64,000 nt of DNA from Prevotella vespertina (GTDB taxonomy: Bacteria; Bacteroidota; Bacteroidia; Bacteroidales; Bacteroidaceae), in assembly GCF_009728485.1 (NCBI RefSeq), contig NZ_VVIQ01000004.1, positions 186,001 to 250,000 on the forward strand, written 5' to 3'. Position numbers and translations under genes: made by a program. A model generated the notes under the pieces. It worked only from the letters and a program-made list of their open reading frames with translations. It searched no databases and was not told the DNA's origin. Shown here in pieces: positions 43,906 through 52,487 of this stretch (position 1 is the stretch's first letter; each line of letters begins with the position of its first letter).

Positions 43906-44358
43906 ATGACTGAAACAAGAAAAACCCTTTTGACGGAGTTAATAGCGTCATGTGCGTTGGTACTCATCATTATCATTGTCTATGAATGCCAATGGCTCTT
44001 ACCCGGGATGTGGGTAGGTGCAGAGAACCACGTACTTGTTATGCTGCAATTCATTATGCAGTTAACCACCTTAGCAGCCATTCCCTTGGCTCTATTCTTA
44101 TTCAAGATTGGATCGATAAGGGACGCTTTGAACACTGATGAAAGCCATGTGAACAGGGCTTTACTGAAGTGGGGAACGGTGCGCATGATGCTCCTCTGTG
44201 TGCCAATGGTTGCCAACATCTTCCTGTATTACGCTACTGGTGAGGTGGTTAGTTACTTCTATCTCGCTATCATTCTAGCCCTTAGTCTCGTCTTCATCTA
44301 TCCTAGTAAGAAGCGATGTGAGCATGAATGTCACTTGGATAACCCAACGGATGAATAG
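43906..44358 (+). CDS. Small four-helix membrane protein of unknown function
   Basis: 150 aa with four hydrophobic helices (about 10-27, 43-65, 90-112, 116-132) and a short Cys/His-containing cytoplasmic tail (CEHECHLD). No family recognised. Its stop codon is immediately followed by the glycosyltransferase ATG (0 bp gap), so coupled translation with that gene is likely, and a role near glycan assembly is possible. Confidence 0.75.
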   Translation: MTETRKTLLTELIASCALVLIIIIVYECQWLLPGMWVGAENHVLVMLQFIMQLTTLAAIPLALFLFKIGSIRDALNTDESHVNRALLKWGTVRMMLLCVPMVANIFLYYATGEVVSYFYLAIILALSLVFIYPSKKRCEHECHLDNPTDE

Positions 44359-45558
44359 ATGAAGATTAGTGTTATCATCGTAAACTACAATGTTAAGTAC
44401 TATCTCGAACAATGTCTTCTGAGCGTACAAAGGGCTTTGAAGGGTATTGAAGGCGAAGTGCTCGTTGTGGATAATCACTCTTCTGATGGCTCGATAGCCT
44501 ATCTCAAGCCTCGATTCCCAGCCGTTCACTTCATTACAAGTGGGCATAATCAAGGTTTCGCAAAGGCAAATAACATTGCTATCAAGCAATGCAAGGGGGA
44601 ATATGTACTATTGCTTAACCCCGACACTGTCGTGGGGGAAGAGGCGATCCGATCGTCACTTACCTTCATGGAAGGGCATGAGAAGGCGGGAGGATTGGGC
44701 GTGATGATGCTGACGGACACAGGAGTTAGAGCCTTGGAGAGCCGTCGTGGATTGCCAACTCCACGTGTCGCCTTCTATAAAATGGTTGGTCTTTGCAAGC
44801 ACTTCCCCACTCACAAGCACCTTGCACACTATTATATGGGGGACTTGTCATGGGATGTTCCAGGACAGATAGAGGTCATTAGTGGGGCATACTGCTTCCT
44901 TCGGCACTCAGCATTGCACCAGATTGGATTGCTGGATGAGGACTTCTTCATGTATGGAGAGGATGTTGACCTTAGTTACCGACTCTTACAAGCAGGCTAC
45001 GAGAGCTGGTATTTGCCCGTGCAGATACTCCATTACAAGGGAGAAAGCACCCAGAAGTCGAGCTACCGATACGTACATGTGTTCTACAATGCCATGTTGA
45101 TCTTCTTTCAAAAGCATTATGGCGGAGCAAGTCGATTGCTGACGATACCCATCAAAACGGCTATTTATGCCCGAGCACTGCTCTCACTTGTGGGGACGAC
45201 ACACCATGCTATTAGTAAGATGTTGGGCTTCCGAAGTCGAAAAAGGCACCATTCGCCACATTATATATTTGTGGGTGGAGAGGAGATGACGGCTCGTTGT
45301 CAACAAATAGCAGCCGATAACGGATTGATAGCAACATCTCGTAAGGTGAACAAAGATAGCTTACGAATGATTCATAACGCACTCTTAGATGAATGGGAGG
45401 GGCGGAAAGAAACGCTCTACATCGTCTATGACTGTTCACTCTTTGCTTTCCATGATATCTTAGAAGCCTTTGAATCACACCCAATGACGCTCATTCACAT
45501 GGGATTCTATCATCATTCTATTGACAAAATCATCACTTCTAAAGAAATAATTGGTTGA
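44359..45558 (+). CDS. Family 2 glycosyltransferase
   Basis: 399 aa. GT-A fold from residue 1: ISVIIVNYNVKYYLEQCL, VVDNHSSDGS (37-45), NQGFAKANN, and the metal-binding region LLLNPDTVVG (85-94, NPD in place of DxD), then MYGEDVDLSYRLLQAGY with the catalytic acidic residues. It resembles rhamnosyl or similar transferases of surface polysaccharide synthesis. The last 110 residues form a separate domain (YIFVGGEEMTARCQQIAADN) of unknown role. Confidence 0.88.
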   Translation: MKISVIIVNYNVKYYLEQCLLSVQRALKGIEGEVLVVDNHSSDGSIAYLKPRFPAVHFITSGHNQGFAKANNIAIKQCKGEYVLLLNPDTVVGEEAIRSSLTFMEGHEKAGGLGVMMLTDTGVRALESRRGLPTPRVAFYKMVGLCKHFPTHKHLAHYYMGDLSWDVPGQIEVISGAYCFLRHSALHQIGLLDEDFFMYGEDVDLSYRLLQAGYESWYLPVQILHYKGESTQKSSYRYVHVFYNAMLIFFQKHYGGASRLLTIPIKTAIYARALLSLVGTTHHAISKMLGFRSRKRHHSPHYIFVGGEEMTARCQQIAADNGLIATSRKVNKDSLRMIHNALLDEWEGRKETLYIVYDCSLFAFHDILEAFESHPMTLIHMGFYHHSIDKIITSKEIIG

Positions 45559-45562
45559 TAAG

Positions 45563-46090
45563 ATGCAAACAAGCAACGCACCCACTGTTACCTTGCGAGC
45601 CATGGAACCAGAGGATCTGGACGCCCTTTATCGCATTGAGAACGACCGCCAATTATGGAACATCGGCTCTACGAATGTTCCATATAGCCGTTACGCACTG
45701 CATAACTACATAGCGGATGCGAAGAACGACATCTATATTGACGGGCAGATACGCATGATGATTGAGAACGAAGGGGGCATTGTGGTGGGTGTAATCGACC
45801 TCGTTAACTTCGATGCCAAGCACCAACGTGCAGAGTTAGGAATCATCATCATGGAGCAACACAGGCGTCAGGGCTATGCCAAAGCAGCAATTCTTAAACT
45901 CATTCAGTACGCTCGTAACGTCTTACATCTCAATCAGATATACGCAGTTGTAGCTGTTGACAACACGAACTCACGCCATTGTCTCACCTCATTAGGCTTT
46001 AGCTCTGGTGCACGTCTGCAACAATGGCTTTGTAGCGAAGGCTCTTATCAAGATGCACTAGTAATGCAACTTTTTATCGAAAAAGCGTAA
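45563..46090 (+). CDS. GNAT-family N-acetyltransferase (SpeG/RimL-like)
   Basis: 175 aa from the ATG at 45563; a TTG four codons upstream would overlap the glycosyltransferase stop. GNAT landmarks: VTLRAMEPEDLDALYRIEND at the N-terminus, IVVGVIDLVNFD, the acetyl-CoA loop EQHRRQGYAKAAILKL, and AVVAVDNTNSRHCLTSLGF. The order resembles spermidine and ribosomal-protein acetyltransferases. The substrate is not determinable. Last gene before the tRNA promoter. Confidence 0.88.
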   Translation: MQTSNAPTVTLRAMEPEDLDALYRIENDRQLWNIGSTNVPYSRYALHNYIADAKNDIYIDGQIRMMIENEGGIVVGVIDLVNFDAKHQRAELGIIIMEQHRRQGYAKAAILKLIQYARNVLHLNQIYAVVAVDNTNSRHCLTSLGFSSGARLQQWLCSEGSYQDALVMQLFIEKA

Positions 46091-46096
46091 ATAAAA

Positions 46097-46128
46097 TTTG
46101 TGGGATTAGTTTTTTATTGCTATCTTTG
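46097..46128 (+). promoter_or_regulatory. Promoter of the tRNA-Asp pair
   Basis: TTTG (46097-46100), 20 nt, TATCTTTG (46121-46128), about 41 nt before the first tRNA. Confidence 0.75.
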
Positions 46129-46169
46129 CACTCGCAAAACAGAAATGGGGCACTCATTAGCAATGCTTT

Positions 46170-46243
46170 GGTGCGTTAGTTCAGTTGGTTAGAATGCCTG
46201 CCTGTCACGCAGGAGGTCACGAGTTCGAGTCTCGTACGCACCG
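46170..46243 (+). tRNA. tRNA-Asp (GUC), first copy
   Basis: 74 nt cloverleaf: acceptor GGTGCGT/ACGCACC, anticodon arm CCTGC-CTGTCAC-GCAGG with anticodon GTC at 46204-46206, T-arm ACGAGTTCGAGTCTCGT. Discriminator G. CCA is not encoded. Confidence 0.98.
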
Positions 46244-46270
46244 CTGAAGGCTTCATTTCATGTATTGCAT

Positions 46271-46344
46271 GGTGCGTTAGTTCAGTTGGTTAGAATGCCT
46301 GCCTGTCACGCAGGAGGTCACGAGTTCGAGTCTCGTACGCACCG
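46271..46344 (+). tRNA. tRNA-Asp (GUC), second identical copy
   Basis: Identical over all 74 nt to the copy 101 bp upstream, anticodon GTC at 46305-46307. The two are separated by 27 nt and share one promoter and one terminator. Confidence 0.98.
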
Positions 46345-46345
46345 C

Positions 46346-46380
46346 AAAAGGTCTTAGCTTTATCGCTAAGACCTTTTTCT
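46346..46380 (+). terminator. Intrinsic terminator of the tRNA-Asp transcript
   Basis: AAAGGTCTTAGC-TTTATC-GCTAAGACCTTT followed by TTCT, starting 1 nt after the second tRNA. Confidence 0.92.
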
Positions 46381-46586
46381 TTATATCCAGATAGACGATA
46401 GTAGTACCAGTGGAAACACCCCGAAACACCCAACCCAACCGCAAGAATTACCCTAAACAGCCTATCCAAACTATCACACTTAACACCGCCGAAGAGGGCT
46501 GTGTATGCCTTGGAAGTTCGTAAGGAAAGATAGGATTCATACGAATGAGGCTGCACCTCGTTCACAAGGGCAACTGAAGTAAAAAT

Positions 46587-46696
46587 GAAGAAACGCCTTC
46601 TTTGCATTAAAGAGAGCCTCTCTTCGATACAAGGAAACGCCTTCTTCATAACGAAAAGACGCCCTTCTCTATTCGAGAAGAACGTCTCCTATTTTC
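46587..46696 (+). repeat. 22-nt module array, copy I (5 exact modules)
   Basis: Five modules of exactly 22 nt at 46587, 46609, 46631, 46653 and 46675, alternating GAAACGCCTTCTT and GAGAGCCTCTCTT cores. It lies between the tRNA terminator and the 3' end of the zinc-ribbon gene. No gene in 46381-46586. Confidence 0.92.
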
Positions 46697-46718
46697 TAAA
46701 ACAATCTTTCTTTTCCGT

Positions 46719-48065
46719 TTAGTTCCAGTTGATTTGCGTGATTCTACCGCCTTTCACAACCGCAGAAATCATGTACTTGCGGTTGGAAGTACCGCCTTCA
46801 CGCTCTATGCTAAGCGTTGCAGGCACCTTAATCTTCAAGGGTGCGTCATCGTCATTGCTGTCTTTTGTCACTTCAGCAGGCGACCCGAGATGCCAATTCA
46901 CCGTCTTCACGTCAGCTTGATAGAGCCTATTGTGCATATAACTCTGTATGTCCTTTGCTGTAGAACCAGCCGACCCGAGGAAGTTCAGTTGGCTAGCTAC
47001 AGCGCCAGCTATCTTCTCGTTGCTCTTACTATTTATCCCTTGCAACAGCTGACGGACTGCATTAACAGCACTAGACTTGTCTGCGTCAGCCACAGTATGC
47101 TTCATCAACTTCTTTAAAATAGCGTCAGCCTCAGCAGCATGTGCGCCATTCTGGTGCATAGCAAGGTAACCGGCATAAGCGTCCTCATCGTTCTTTTTCA
47201 CTGCCGTAGCCCAATCCATCTCATCAATCTTTGCTTGCAACTCCTGCTTGTGAGGCGAGTTAGGGTGCTTAGAGAGGTAAGCCTGCATTGCTTCCTTTGA
47301 GTTGCTTGCTGCAACCGAAGCCCAGTCAGTATCCGAACTATGCAATGCCTTTATGCGTAACGACACACTATCGCGGTGCGCCTTAGGTGCATCTGGATAT
47401 TGCTTGAGGTAATTTTGCATAACAGTAGGCTCACTGCTTGCCATTGCCTGGGCGTAATCCTCCTGTTCATCATTCGTCTTGTTATTCCGAACTCCTTGGT
47501 TATAAAGGAAGAGCAAGACGGCAGCTGTGATGACAGCAATGAGCAATGAGACAGCCAGAGAAGTGTGATTATGCTTCTTAGATTGCTCCTGCTCTTGACT
47601 TTCCGAACCCTCTTCTTCAAGTCGTTCAGCCGCATCTAGCACAGCAGCATCCTTATCATTATCCATGATAAATGCCGCATCTACGACATTATCTTCTTCA
47701 TCATCTGCATCCGTTGTAGTCGGTTCCTCCGCTGGCAAACCCACAACGATTGGCTCGTCAGAAGGCGTATTTTCGAGGCTATCATGCACCTCCTCAGCCG
47801 CCACCCCTTCGGTAATCTCTTCTACAGCTGATGATGCGTTCGCCTCCTTTGGAGCGTCCACAACCACCTTCTCAACCGCTGCCACAGCCTTAGCAACGTC
47901 CGTTTCCGTGTGATGACAATTAGGACATGAAGGCTCTTCTATTAGGTATAACTCCCCACAATGGCTGCATTTAATGATATGTCCGGCTATTTCTACACCA
48001 CAGCTAGGGCACACTGGAGCCTTATCACTCACCTGATGACCACATTCAGGACATTTAATTATCAT
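46719..48065 (-). CDS. Double zinc-ribbon single-pass membrane protein
   Basis: 448 aa. Two N-terminal zinc ribbons: Cys5/8/19/22 (CPECG..CPSCG) and Cys33/36/47/50 (CSHCG..CPNC). Then an acidic, Ala and Glu-rich linker (about 55-165), one membrane helix (TSLAVSLLIAVITAAVLLFLY), and an extracytoplasmic part with repeats of about 35-40 residues each containing a motif like YLKQYPDAPKAH or YLSKHPNSPHKQ. The final 130 residues form a separate fold. The ribbons would be cytoplasmic. Function unknown. It lies 62 bp after a lysozyme-like gene and may be cotranscribed with it. Confidence 0.78.
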   Translation of the reverse strand: MIIKCPECGHQVSDKAPVCPSCGVEIAGHIIKCSHCGELYLIEEPSCPNCHHTETDVAKAVAAVEKVVVDAPKEANASSAVEEITEGVAAEEVHDSLENTPSDEPIVVGLPAEEPTTTDADDEEDNVVDAAFIMDNDKDAAVLDAAERLEEEGSESQEQEQSKKHNHTSLAVSLLIAVITAAVLLFLYNQGVRNNKTNDEQEDYAQAMASSEPTVMQNYLKQYPDAPKAHRDSVSLRIKALHSSDTDWASVAASNSKEAMQAYLSKHPNSPHKQELQAKIDEMDWATAVKKNDEDAYAGYLAMHQNGAHAAEADAILKKLMKHTVADADKSSAVNAVRQLLQGINSKSNEKIAGAVASQLNFLGSAGSTAKDIQSYMHNRLYQADVKTVNWHLGSPAEVTKDSNDDDAPLKIKVPATLSIEREGGTSNRKYMISAVVKGGRITQINWN

Positions 48066-48127
48066 GAATCTAACGTATTATTCGATTATTGCAAATGATA
48101 TTCTCTTATTCTTTCAAGGCGTATCTC

Positions 48128-48835
48128 TTATCGTCGTCGCCTGTATCTCAGTTCTCGCATACTATGTTTTCCGAGTAAACGACTCTTGTCGACGTATCCA
48201 TTCACACCATTGATTCGCCCCTTACCAGTGTACTGCCAGGCAACAATATCATGTCCGTCGGACAGTACCGGCTCCTTGTTATTGTATTGCGCAATGAATA
48301 GCTTGTATCCATCTAACGCCCCAACGAGGTAGCGATTATAGAAGTTTGTATAGGTATATACCAATGGTTTCACCCCATACGCCTTAGTCATTAGCACCAA
48401 GAATGTCTGTAAGCTATCACGCAAAGCCTGCGCACTTAGCCCGCCAGTAGTCTCTATGTCGACCATAGGAATCAGGTCTTGATCCTGCGGGCGGCACTGA
48501 GTTTGGAAATTGCGGAGCTGTTCTAACTGCGGAACCGACGGACGATAGAAATGGTAAGAACCGACATTCATACCATAGCGTTGCGCCGCTTCAATATTAT
48601 TGAGGTATCTTTGATCGATTCTGCCACTGCCTTCGGTAGCTTTCAGATAGACGTAATTGAGTTTATGATTGCTGTTTTCTGCAACCGTTTCCCACCACAC
48701 ATCACCCTGATAATGGCTCATGTCAAGACCATGAATATGGCTACATGTGTCCTCGCATTGTATGGTGTATTGCGCTCGCAAGCCTGTGAATGAGCACAAA
48801 CAGACTATGATTGATAGTAAATATTTCATTTTCAT
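48128..48835 (-). CDS. Secreted GH25 (Cellosyl-type) muramidase
   Basis: 235 aa with signal peptide (ending GLRAQ). GH25 landmarks: HIHGLDMSHYQGDVWW with Asp38, YVYLKATEGSG, YHFYRP, the catalytic region VDIET with Asp126 and Glu128, and AWQYTGKGRINGVNGYVD. It cleaves the N-acetylmuramic acid to N-acetylglucosamine bond of peptidoglycan. A -7 element (48841-48848) lies so close to the ATG that the mRNA may have almost no leader. A second in-frame Met is at codon 3. Confidence 0.92.
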   Translation of the reverse strand: MKMKYLLSIIVCLCSFTGLRAQYTIQCEDTCSHIHGLDMSHYQGDVWWETVAENSNHKLNYVYLKATEGSGRIDQRYLNNIEAAQRYGMNVGSYHFYRPSVPQLEQLRNFQTQCRPQDQDLIPMVDIETTGGLSAQALRDSLQTFLVLMTKAYGVKPLVYTYTNFYNRYLVGALDGYKLFIAQYNNKEPVLSDGHDIVAWQYTGKGRINGVNGYVDKSRLLGKHSMRELRYRRRR

Positions 48836-48840
48836 AACTG

Positions 48841-48848
48841 CAAAGGTA
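48841..48848 (-). promoter_or_regulatory. -7 element next to the GH25 start codon
   Basis: Minus strand TACCTTTG, 5 bp from the ATG at 48835. The -33 region is poor, so this call is tentative. Confidence 0.4.
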
Positions 48849-48995
48849 GTGTTTTATGTTGATATAAAGTCTGTGTACTAATAGATTTAAGGGCTTAGAA
48901 ACTTAATTTAACTTTGTGTAAGAGGGTGAGAAAGAGGCTTTTTTCCAACTATAAATTATGCCTTTTTGAACAACCGAGAAAGCCCATCTGGATGG

Positions 48996-49105
48996 GAAGA
49001 GAGGCTTTCGTCACAGCAAAGAGAGCCTCCCTTCATGGCAAGGAGAGGCTCTCTTCCTAACGAAGAAACGCCCTTCTCGAATGGAGAAGAGCGTTTCCCT
49101 TAATT
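48996..49105 (+). repeat. 22-nt module array, copy J (5 exact modules)
   Basis: Modules at 48996, 49018, 49040, 49062 and 49084, each 22 nt. The middle three carry near-palindromic AGAGAGCC or GAGAGGCTCTCTT cores and the last two pair as GAAACGCCCTTCT / AGAAGAGCGTTTC. It lies between the lysozyme gene start and the ferritin stop, both on the minus strand. Confidence 0.9.
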
Positions 49106-49156
49106 CAGAAATACGAGAAGTTATATGCCTCGTTAGTATTATCTACTATGCTAATA

Positions 49157-49642
49157 TTACTTGCGATCGCTTAACTTGCTATCAATGTGTGCAATAGCAT
49201 GGCTTGACAAGTGAGCGAAAGAATCGAGTATGTCTTGTACATTACGCTCCTCTTCAACTTGCTCATCGATGTATTTTGCGATGAAGTTCTGCGATGCGCG
49301 ATCCTTTTCCTCATCTGCTATGTCAGCTAACTTGTTGATGAGTTCAGTTACTTTCTGCTCATGTGCCAATGTATCAACGAATACTTCTTTAGGATCATTC
49401 CAGCTTGTCTTGACTGCATCAATTGCTGTCAACACAACCTCACCACCACGATGTAGAATGAACTGAGCCATGTCCATGGCATGTGAACGCTCCTCTTCTG
49501 CCTGCTTATACATCCAACTAGAGAAGCCCTTCCAGCCCTCTTTACGGAACCAGCAAGACATCTGGAGATAGAGATTAGACGAATACATTTCAGCTATAAT
49601 CTGCGCATTGAATGCGTCTTGCATCTTACTTGTAATACTCAT
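49157..49642 (-). CDS. Bacterial non-heme ferritin (FtnA type)
   Basis: 161 aa. Ferroxidase-site residues of FtnA can be read: Glu18 (AQIIAEMYSSNLYL), Glu51 and His54 (EEERSHAM), Glu95 (LAHEQKVTE) and Gln128 (IDEQVEEE). It lacks the Met that ligates heme in bacterioferritin. It stores iron and limits Fenton chemistry in the cytoplasm. Promoter at 49707-49738 with a leader of about 60 nt; no Fur or PerR-like site was recognised. Confidence 0.96.
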   Translation of the reverse strand: MSITSKMQDAFNAQIIAEMYSSNLYLQMSCWFRKEGWKGFSSWMYKQAEEERSHAMDMAQFILHRGGEVVLTAIDAVKTSWNDPKEVFVDTLAHEQKVTELINKLADIADEEKDRASQNFIAKYIDEQVEEERNVQDILDSFAHLSSHAIAHIDSKLSDRK

Positions 49643-49706
49643 TGTTATACCTTTTTAAATTCTAAATAAACCTTATTTGTATCTGTCGTTATTGTAATTC
49701 CGACTG

Positions 49707-49738
49707 CAAAAGTACCACTTTTTCTGCACAAGACCAAA
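49707..49738 (-). promoter_or_regulatory. Promoter of the ferritin gene
   Basis: Minus strand TTTG (49735-49738), 20 nt, TACTTTTG (49707-49714). Confidence 0.75.
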
Positions 49739-49813
49739 TATCTTGTGCATAAAACGTTACTTACGACGGATTATACCGATAATTTAATCACAATATAAAT
49801 AACGCCTTCTTGC

Positions 49814-50830
49814 CTACTCAATAACGACAGTTGTCCATCCATGTTTGTCTTCGATCGTACCGTATTGGATGCCTCGAAGGGTCTCATAGAGCTTTGTTGA
49901 CCATGGTCCGGGCTTATCTCCAAAGTTGTAAACCTTGCCTGTCTCTAGGTCATCGAGGTGTGATATAGGCGAGATAACAGCTGCAGTACCACATGCACCA
50001 GCCTCTTCGAAGCTGTCTAACTCATCCTCCGCAATAGGTCGGCGTTCGACTTTCATACCCAAGTCTTCGGCTATCTGCATGAGACTCTTATTAGTGATTG
50101 AAGGTAAGATAGACGTTGACTTCGGCGTAACATAGGTGTTATTCTTGATTCCGAAGAAGTTAGCTGCACCGCACTCATCAACATATTTCTTCTCTTTAGC
50201 GTCCAGATAGAACTCCGAAGCATACCCTTTTTCATGCGCCATCTTATTGGCTCTCAATGAAGCGGCATAGTTTCCTCCCACCTTAAACATACCTGTTCCC
50301 AGTGGAGCAGCACGATCGACGTCACGCACAATGACGTATGGATTGGAAGAGAAACCACCTTTGAAGTAAGGACCTACTGGTGTGGCAAAGATCAAGAAAC
50401 AATATTCTGTTGCTGGACGAACGCCCACGCCTGCTGTAATACCAAATAGTAACGGGCGCAGATAGAGCGTTGCTCCACTCTCATAAGGTGGGATGTACTC
50501 TTGATTGAGGCGTACCACCTTCTTCACCATATCAACGAATAGCTCGGTCGGAACCTCTGGCATGACAATACCACGGGCTGTGTTCTGTAATCGAGCGGCG
50601 TTTTCTTCTGCTCGGAAGACGCGTACCTTGCCATCAGGACAGCGGTAAGCCTTCAGTCCCTCGAATGCTTCTTGACCATAGTGAAGGCACGTTGCAGCCA
50701 TGTGTAACTTCAAGTACTCATCCGAACAGACCTCTACTTCGCCCCACTTACCGTCTCGGTAATAACAACGAACATTGTAGTCGGTGCGTAGATAACCGAA
50801 TGTCAAACTCTTCCAATCTATATCTTTCAT
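49814..50830 (-). CDS. ilvE: Branched-chain amino acid aminotransferase (class II)
   Basis: 338 aa, the longer BCAT2-like subtype. Typical regions are LHYGQEAFEGLKAYR, LRPLLFGITAGVGV, GNYAASLRANKMAHEKGYA with the PLP-lysine segment SEFYLDAKEKKYVDECGAANFF, and EAGACGTAAVISPI. It interconverts Leu, Ile and Val with their 2-oxoacids using glutamate/2-oxoglutarate. Apparently monocistronic, with a -7 element TACTTTTG at 50871-50878. Confidence 0.95.
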   Translation of the reverse strand: MKDIDWKSLTFGYLRTDYNVRCYYRDGKWGEVEVCSDEYLKLHMAATCLHYGQEAFEGLKAYRCPDGKVRVFRAEENAARLQNTARGIVMPEVPTELFVDMVKKVVRLNQEYIPPYESGATLYLRPLLFGITAGVGVRPATEYCFLIFATPVGPYFKGGFSSNPYVIVRDVDRAAPLGTGMFKVGGNYAASLRANKMAHEKGYASEFYLDAKEKKYVDECGAANFFGIKNNTYVTPKSTSILPSITNKSLMQIAEDLGMKVERRPIAEDELDSFEEAGACGTAAVISPISHLDDLETGKVYNFGDKPGPWSTKLYETLRGIQYGTIEDKHGWTTVVIE

Positions 50831-50870
50831 ATCATATAAGTATTTAATTGCATCCAGCCATAGCCTAATG

Positions 50871-50878
50871 CAAAAGTA
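50871..50878 (-). promoter_or_regulatory. -7 element of ilvE
   Basis: Minus strand TACTTTTG, leader about 35 nt. No clear -33 element. Confidence 0.5.
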
Positions 50879-50920
50879 AACAAATTTATCTTTCCCTGTA
50901 ACCCATCGTTCGCTTTATTG

Positions 50921-51109
50921 CTACTGATTGGCTAACAGCTTCTGAATCTCATCATCGGTGTGCTTGAGCTTCTGCTTACACAGCTTCACAAGTGCCTGTG
51001 CTTGCTTCAGTTGAGCAGCCATTGAATCAACATCGAGTTCGCCTCGTTCCATCTTGTCAACTATGCTCTCGAGCTGCTGAACGGCGTCTTCATATTTCAT
51101 TTCTTTCAT
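50921..51109 (-). CDS. xseB: Exodeoxyribonuclease VII small subunit XseB
   Basis: 62 aa. The family signature MKYEDAVQQLESIVDKMERG followed by ELDVDSM and LVKLCKQKL is intact; it forms the helical collar that binds the XseA tail. It starts 40 bp after the xseA stop on the same strand. The start could be Met1 or Met4. Confidence 0.93.
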   Translation of the reverse strand: MKEMKYEDAVQQLESIVDKMERGELDVDSMAAQLKQAQALVKLCKQKLKHTDDEIQKLLANQ

Positions 51110-51149
51110 CTTCTTGATTGTATTAAAGGGTTTAAAGGGTTCCTTCGAG

Positions 51150-52451
51150 CTATTTCTTCACCACACTCTCCACCTCTCCTTGCTCAAAGCGAGTGGTGAT
51201 AACGTCTCCAGCCTTCAGCTGTGAGGCATTGCGAACAGCCTTCCCATTGTGTAAGGTAATACTATATCCTCGACTTAAAAGCAACTTCGGATCCATCAGT
51301 TGAGCACGTTGAGCGAGCATATCTATGCGACGTTGCTCGTTAGAAAGGCGTCCTACAAGGGTGGGAATAGCATATCGCATCATCGAATCAAGCTCGTAAC
51401 GGGCTTTAGAAAGCCTTTCCTTCATCCTATTCACCAACCTTTGCGCAAGACTATCAAGCCGTGCTTCCTGTTGAGTACGCACCACGGAAAAGAGCATGGG
51501 GATGTGAGTTGCAATGTGTTGTATGTGCATCTTCTCCCGTTCTAACCTGCGTTGAACAGCCTCAACAATGCTTGCTTGTGCGTTCTCAACCCTTGCCAGC
51601 GTCGCAGCCAACTGATTGATGAGATAAGCGGCAGCTGCTGTTGGGGTTTTCACACGCATGAATGAAACCATATCCAGCACACTCTCGTCACGTTCGTGAC
51701 CAATTCCTGTGATTATCGGGAGTGGGAAGTTCGCCACATTCTCCGCCAGATTCAAGGTGTCGAAACCACTCAAATCGGCCGTCGCACCGCCTCCTCGGAT
51801 GATAACAACGCAATCGAAATCCTCTTCCCGTTCGTTAATTAGGTTCAAAGCATTGATTATGCTCTGTTCAACCTGGTCTCCTTGCATCACTGCGGGGAAC
51901 AGTTCTACATGAAAGGCAAGCCCAAACTCGTTATGAAGTAACTGATTGCAAAAGTCGCCATAACCTGCTGCTGTCTCGGAGGAGATGACGGCTATGCGTT
52001 GAGCAAACATCGATAAGCACAATTCGCGTTGCAAGTCATAGACGCCTTCTGCCCTTAGCTGTCGGATAATCTCCTGTCGTTTGCGCATCATGTCGCCCAT
52101 GGTAAACTCGGGATTGATGTCATCTACAATCCAAGAAAACCCATATTGAGGATGGAACTGAGCGTGTACAAGCAACATAACTTTCATACCTGTATGGATC
52201 GTCTGACCCGTTATCTTGATGAAAGAAGGCTGTATCTCCGCCCACACGTTATGCCAACACTTGGCTTGAGCACGTGCAATGGGAACATTGCCACGAGCGT
52301 CCTTCTCGATCAGTTCCATATAACAGTGTCCACGGCTCTCACGTGCTTCGGACAATTCAGCCTCAACCCAGTAAGAACGCGACAAGGTGCTACTGATAAC
52401 ATCCGATACCAATGCGTTCAGTTCATAGAGGGTGAGTGCTTTTGTCGTCAT
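51150..52451 (-). CDS. xseA: Exodeoxyribonuclease VII large subunit XseA
   Basis: 433 aa. An N-terminal OB-fold (about 1-100, with SYWVEAELSEARESRGHCYMEL, GQTIHTGMKVML) is followed by the catalytic domain with IAVISSETAAGYGDF, VVIIRGGGATADLSGFD and ITGIGHERDESVLD, where the catalytic Asp/Arg/His cluster lies, then long helices and the C-terminal segment LLSRGYSIT. The enzyme degrades single-stranded DNA to acid-insoluble oligomers. Forms an operon with xseB. Confidence 0.96.
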   Translation of the reverse strand: MTTKALTLYELNALVSDVISSTLSRSYWVEAELSEARESRGHCYMELIEKDARGNVPIARAQAKCWHNVWAEIQPSFIKITGQTIHTGMKVMLLVHAQFHPQYGFSWIVDDINPEFTMGDMMRKRQEIIRQLRAEGVYDLQRELCLSMFAQRIAVISSETAAGYGDFCNQLLHNEFGLAFHVELFPAVMQGDQVEQSIINALNLINEREEDFDCVVIIRGGGATADLSGFDTLNLAENVANFPLPIITGIGHERDESVLDMVSFMRVKTPTAAAAYLINQLAATLARVENAQASIVEAVQRRLEREKMHIQHIATHIPMLFSVVRTQQEARLDSLAQRLVNRMKERLSKARYELDSMMRYAIPTLVGRLSNEQRRIDMLAQRAQLMDPKLLLSRGYSITLHNGKAVRNASQLKAGDVITTRFEQGEVESVVKK

Positions 52452-52487
52452 GTGTGCTTCTATATATATAATAAGGTGTGAATTACA

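Noticed and set aside
47665..47913. 82-codon Ser/Thr-rich ORF opposite the zinc-ribbon gene
   Set aside because: It is a shadow of the acidic linker of the real gene on the other strand.
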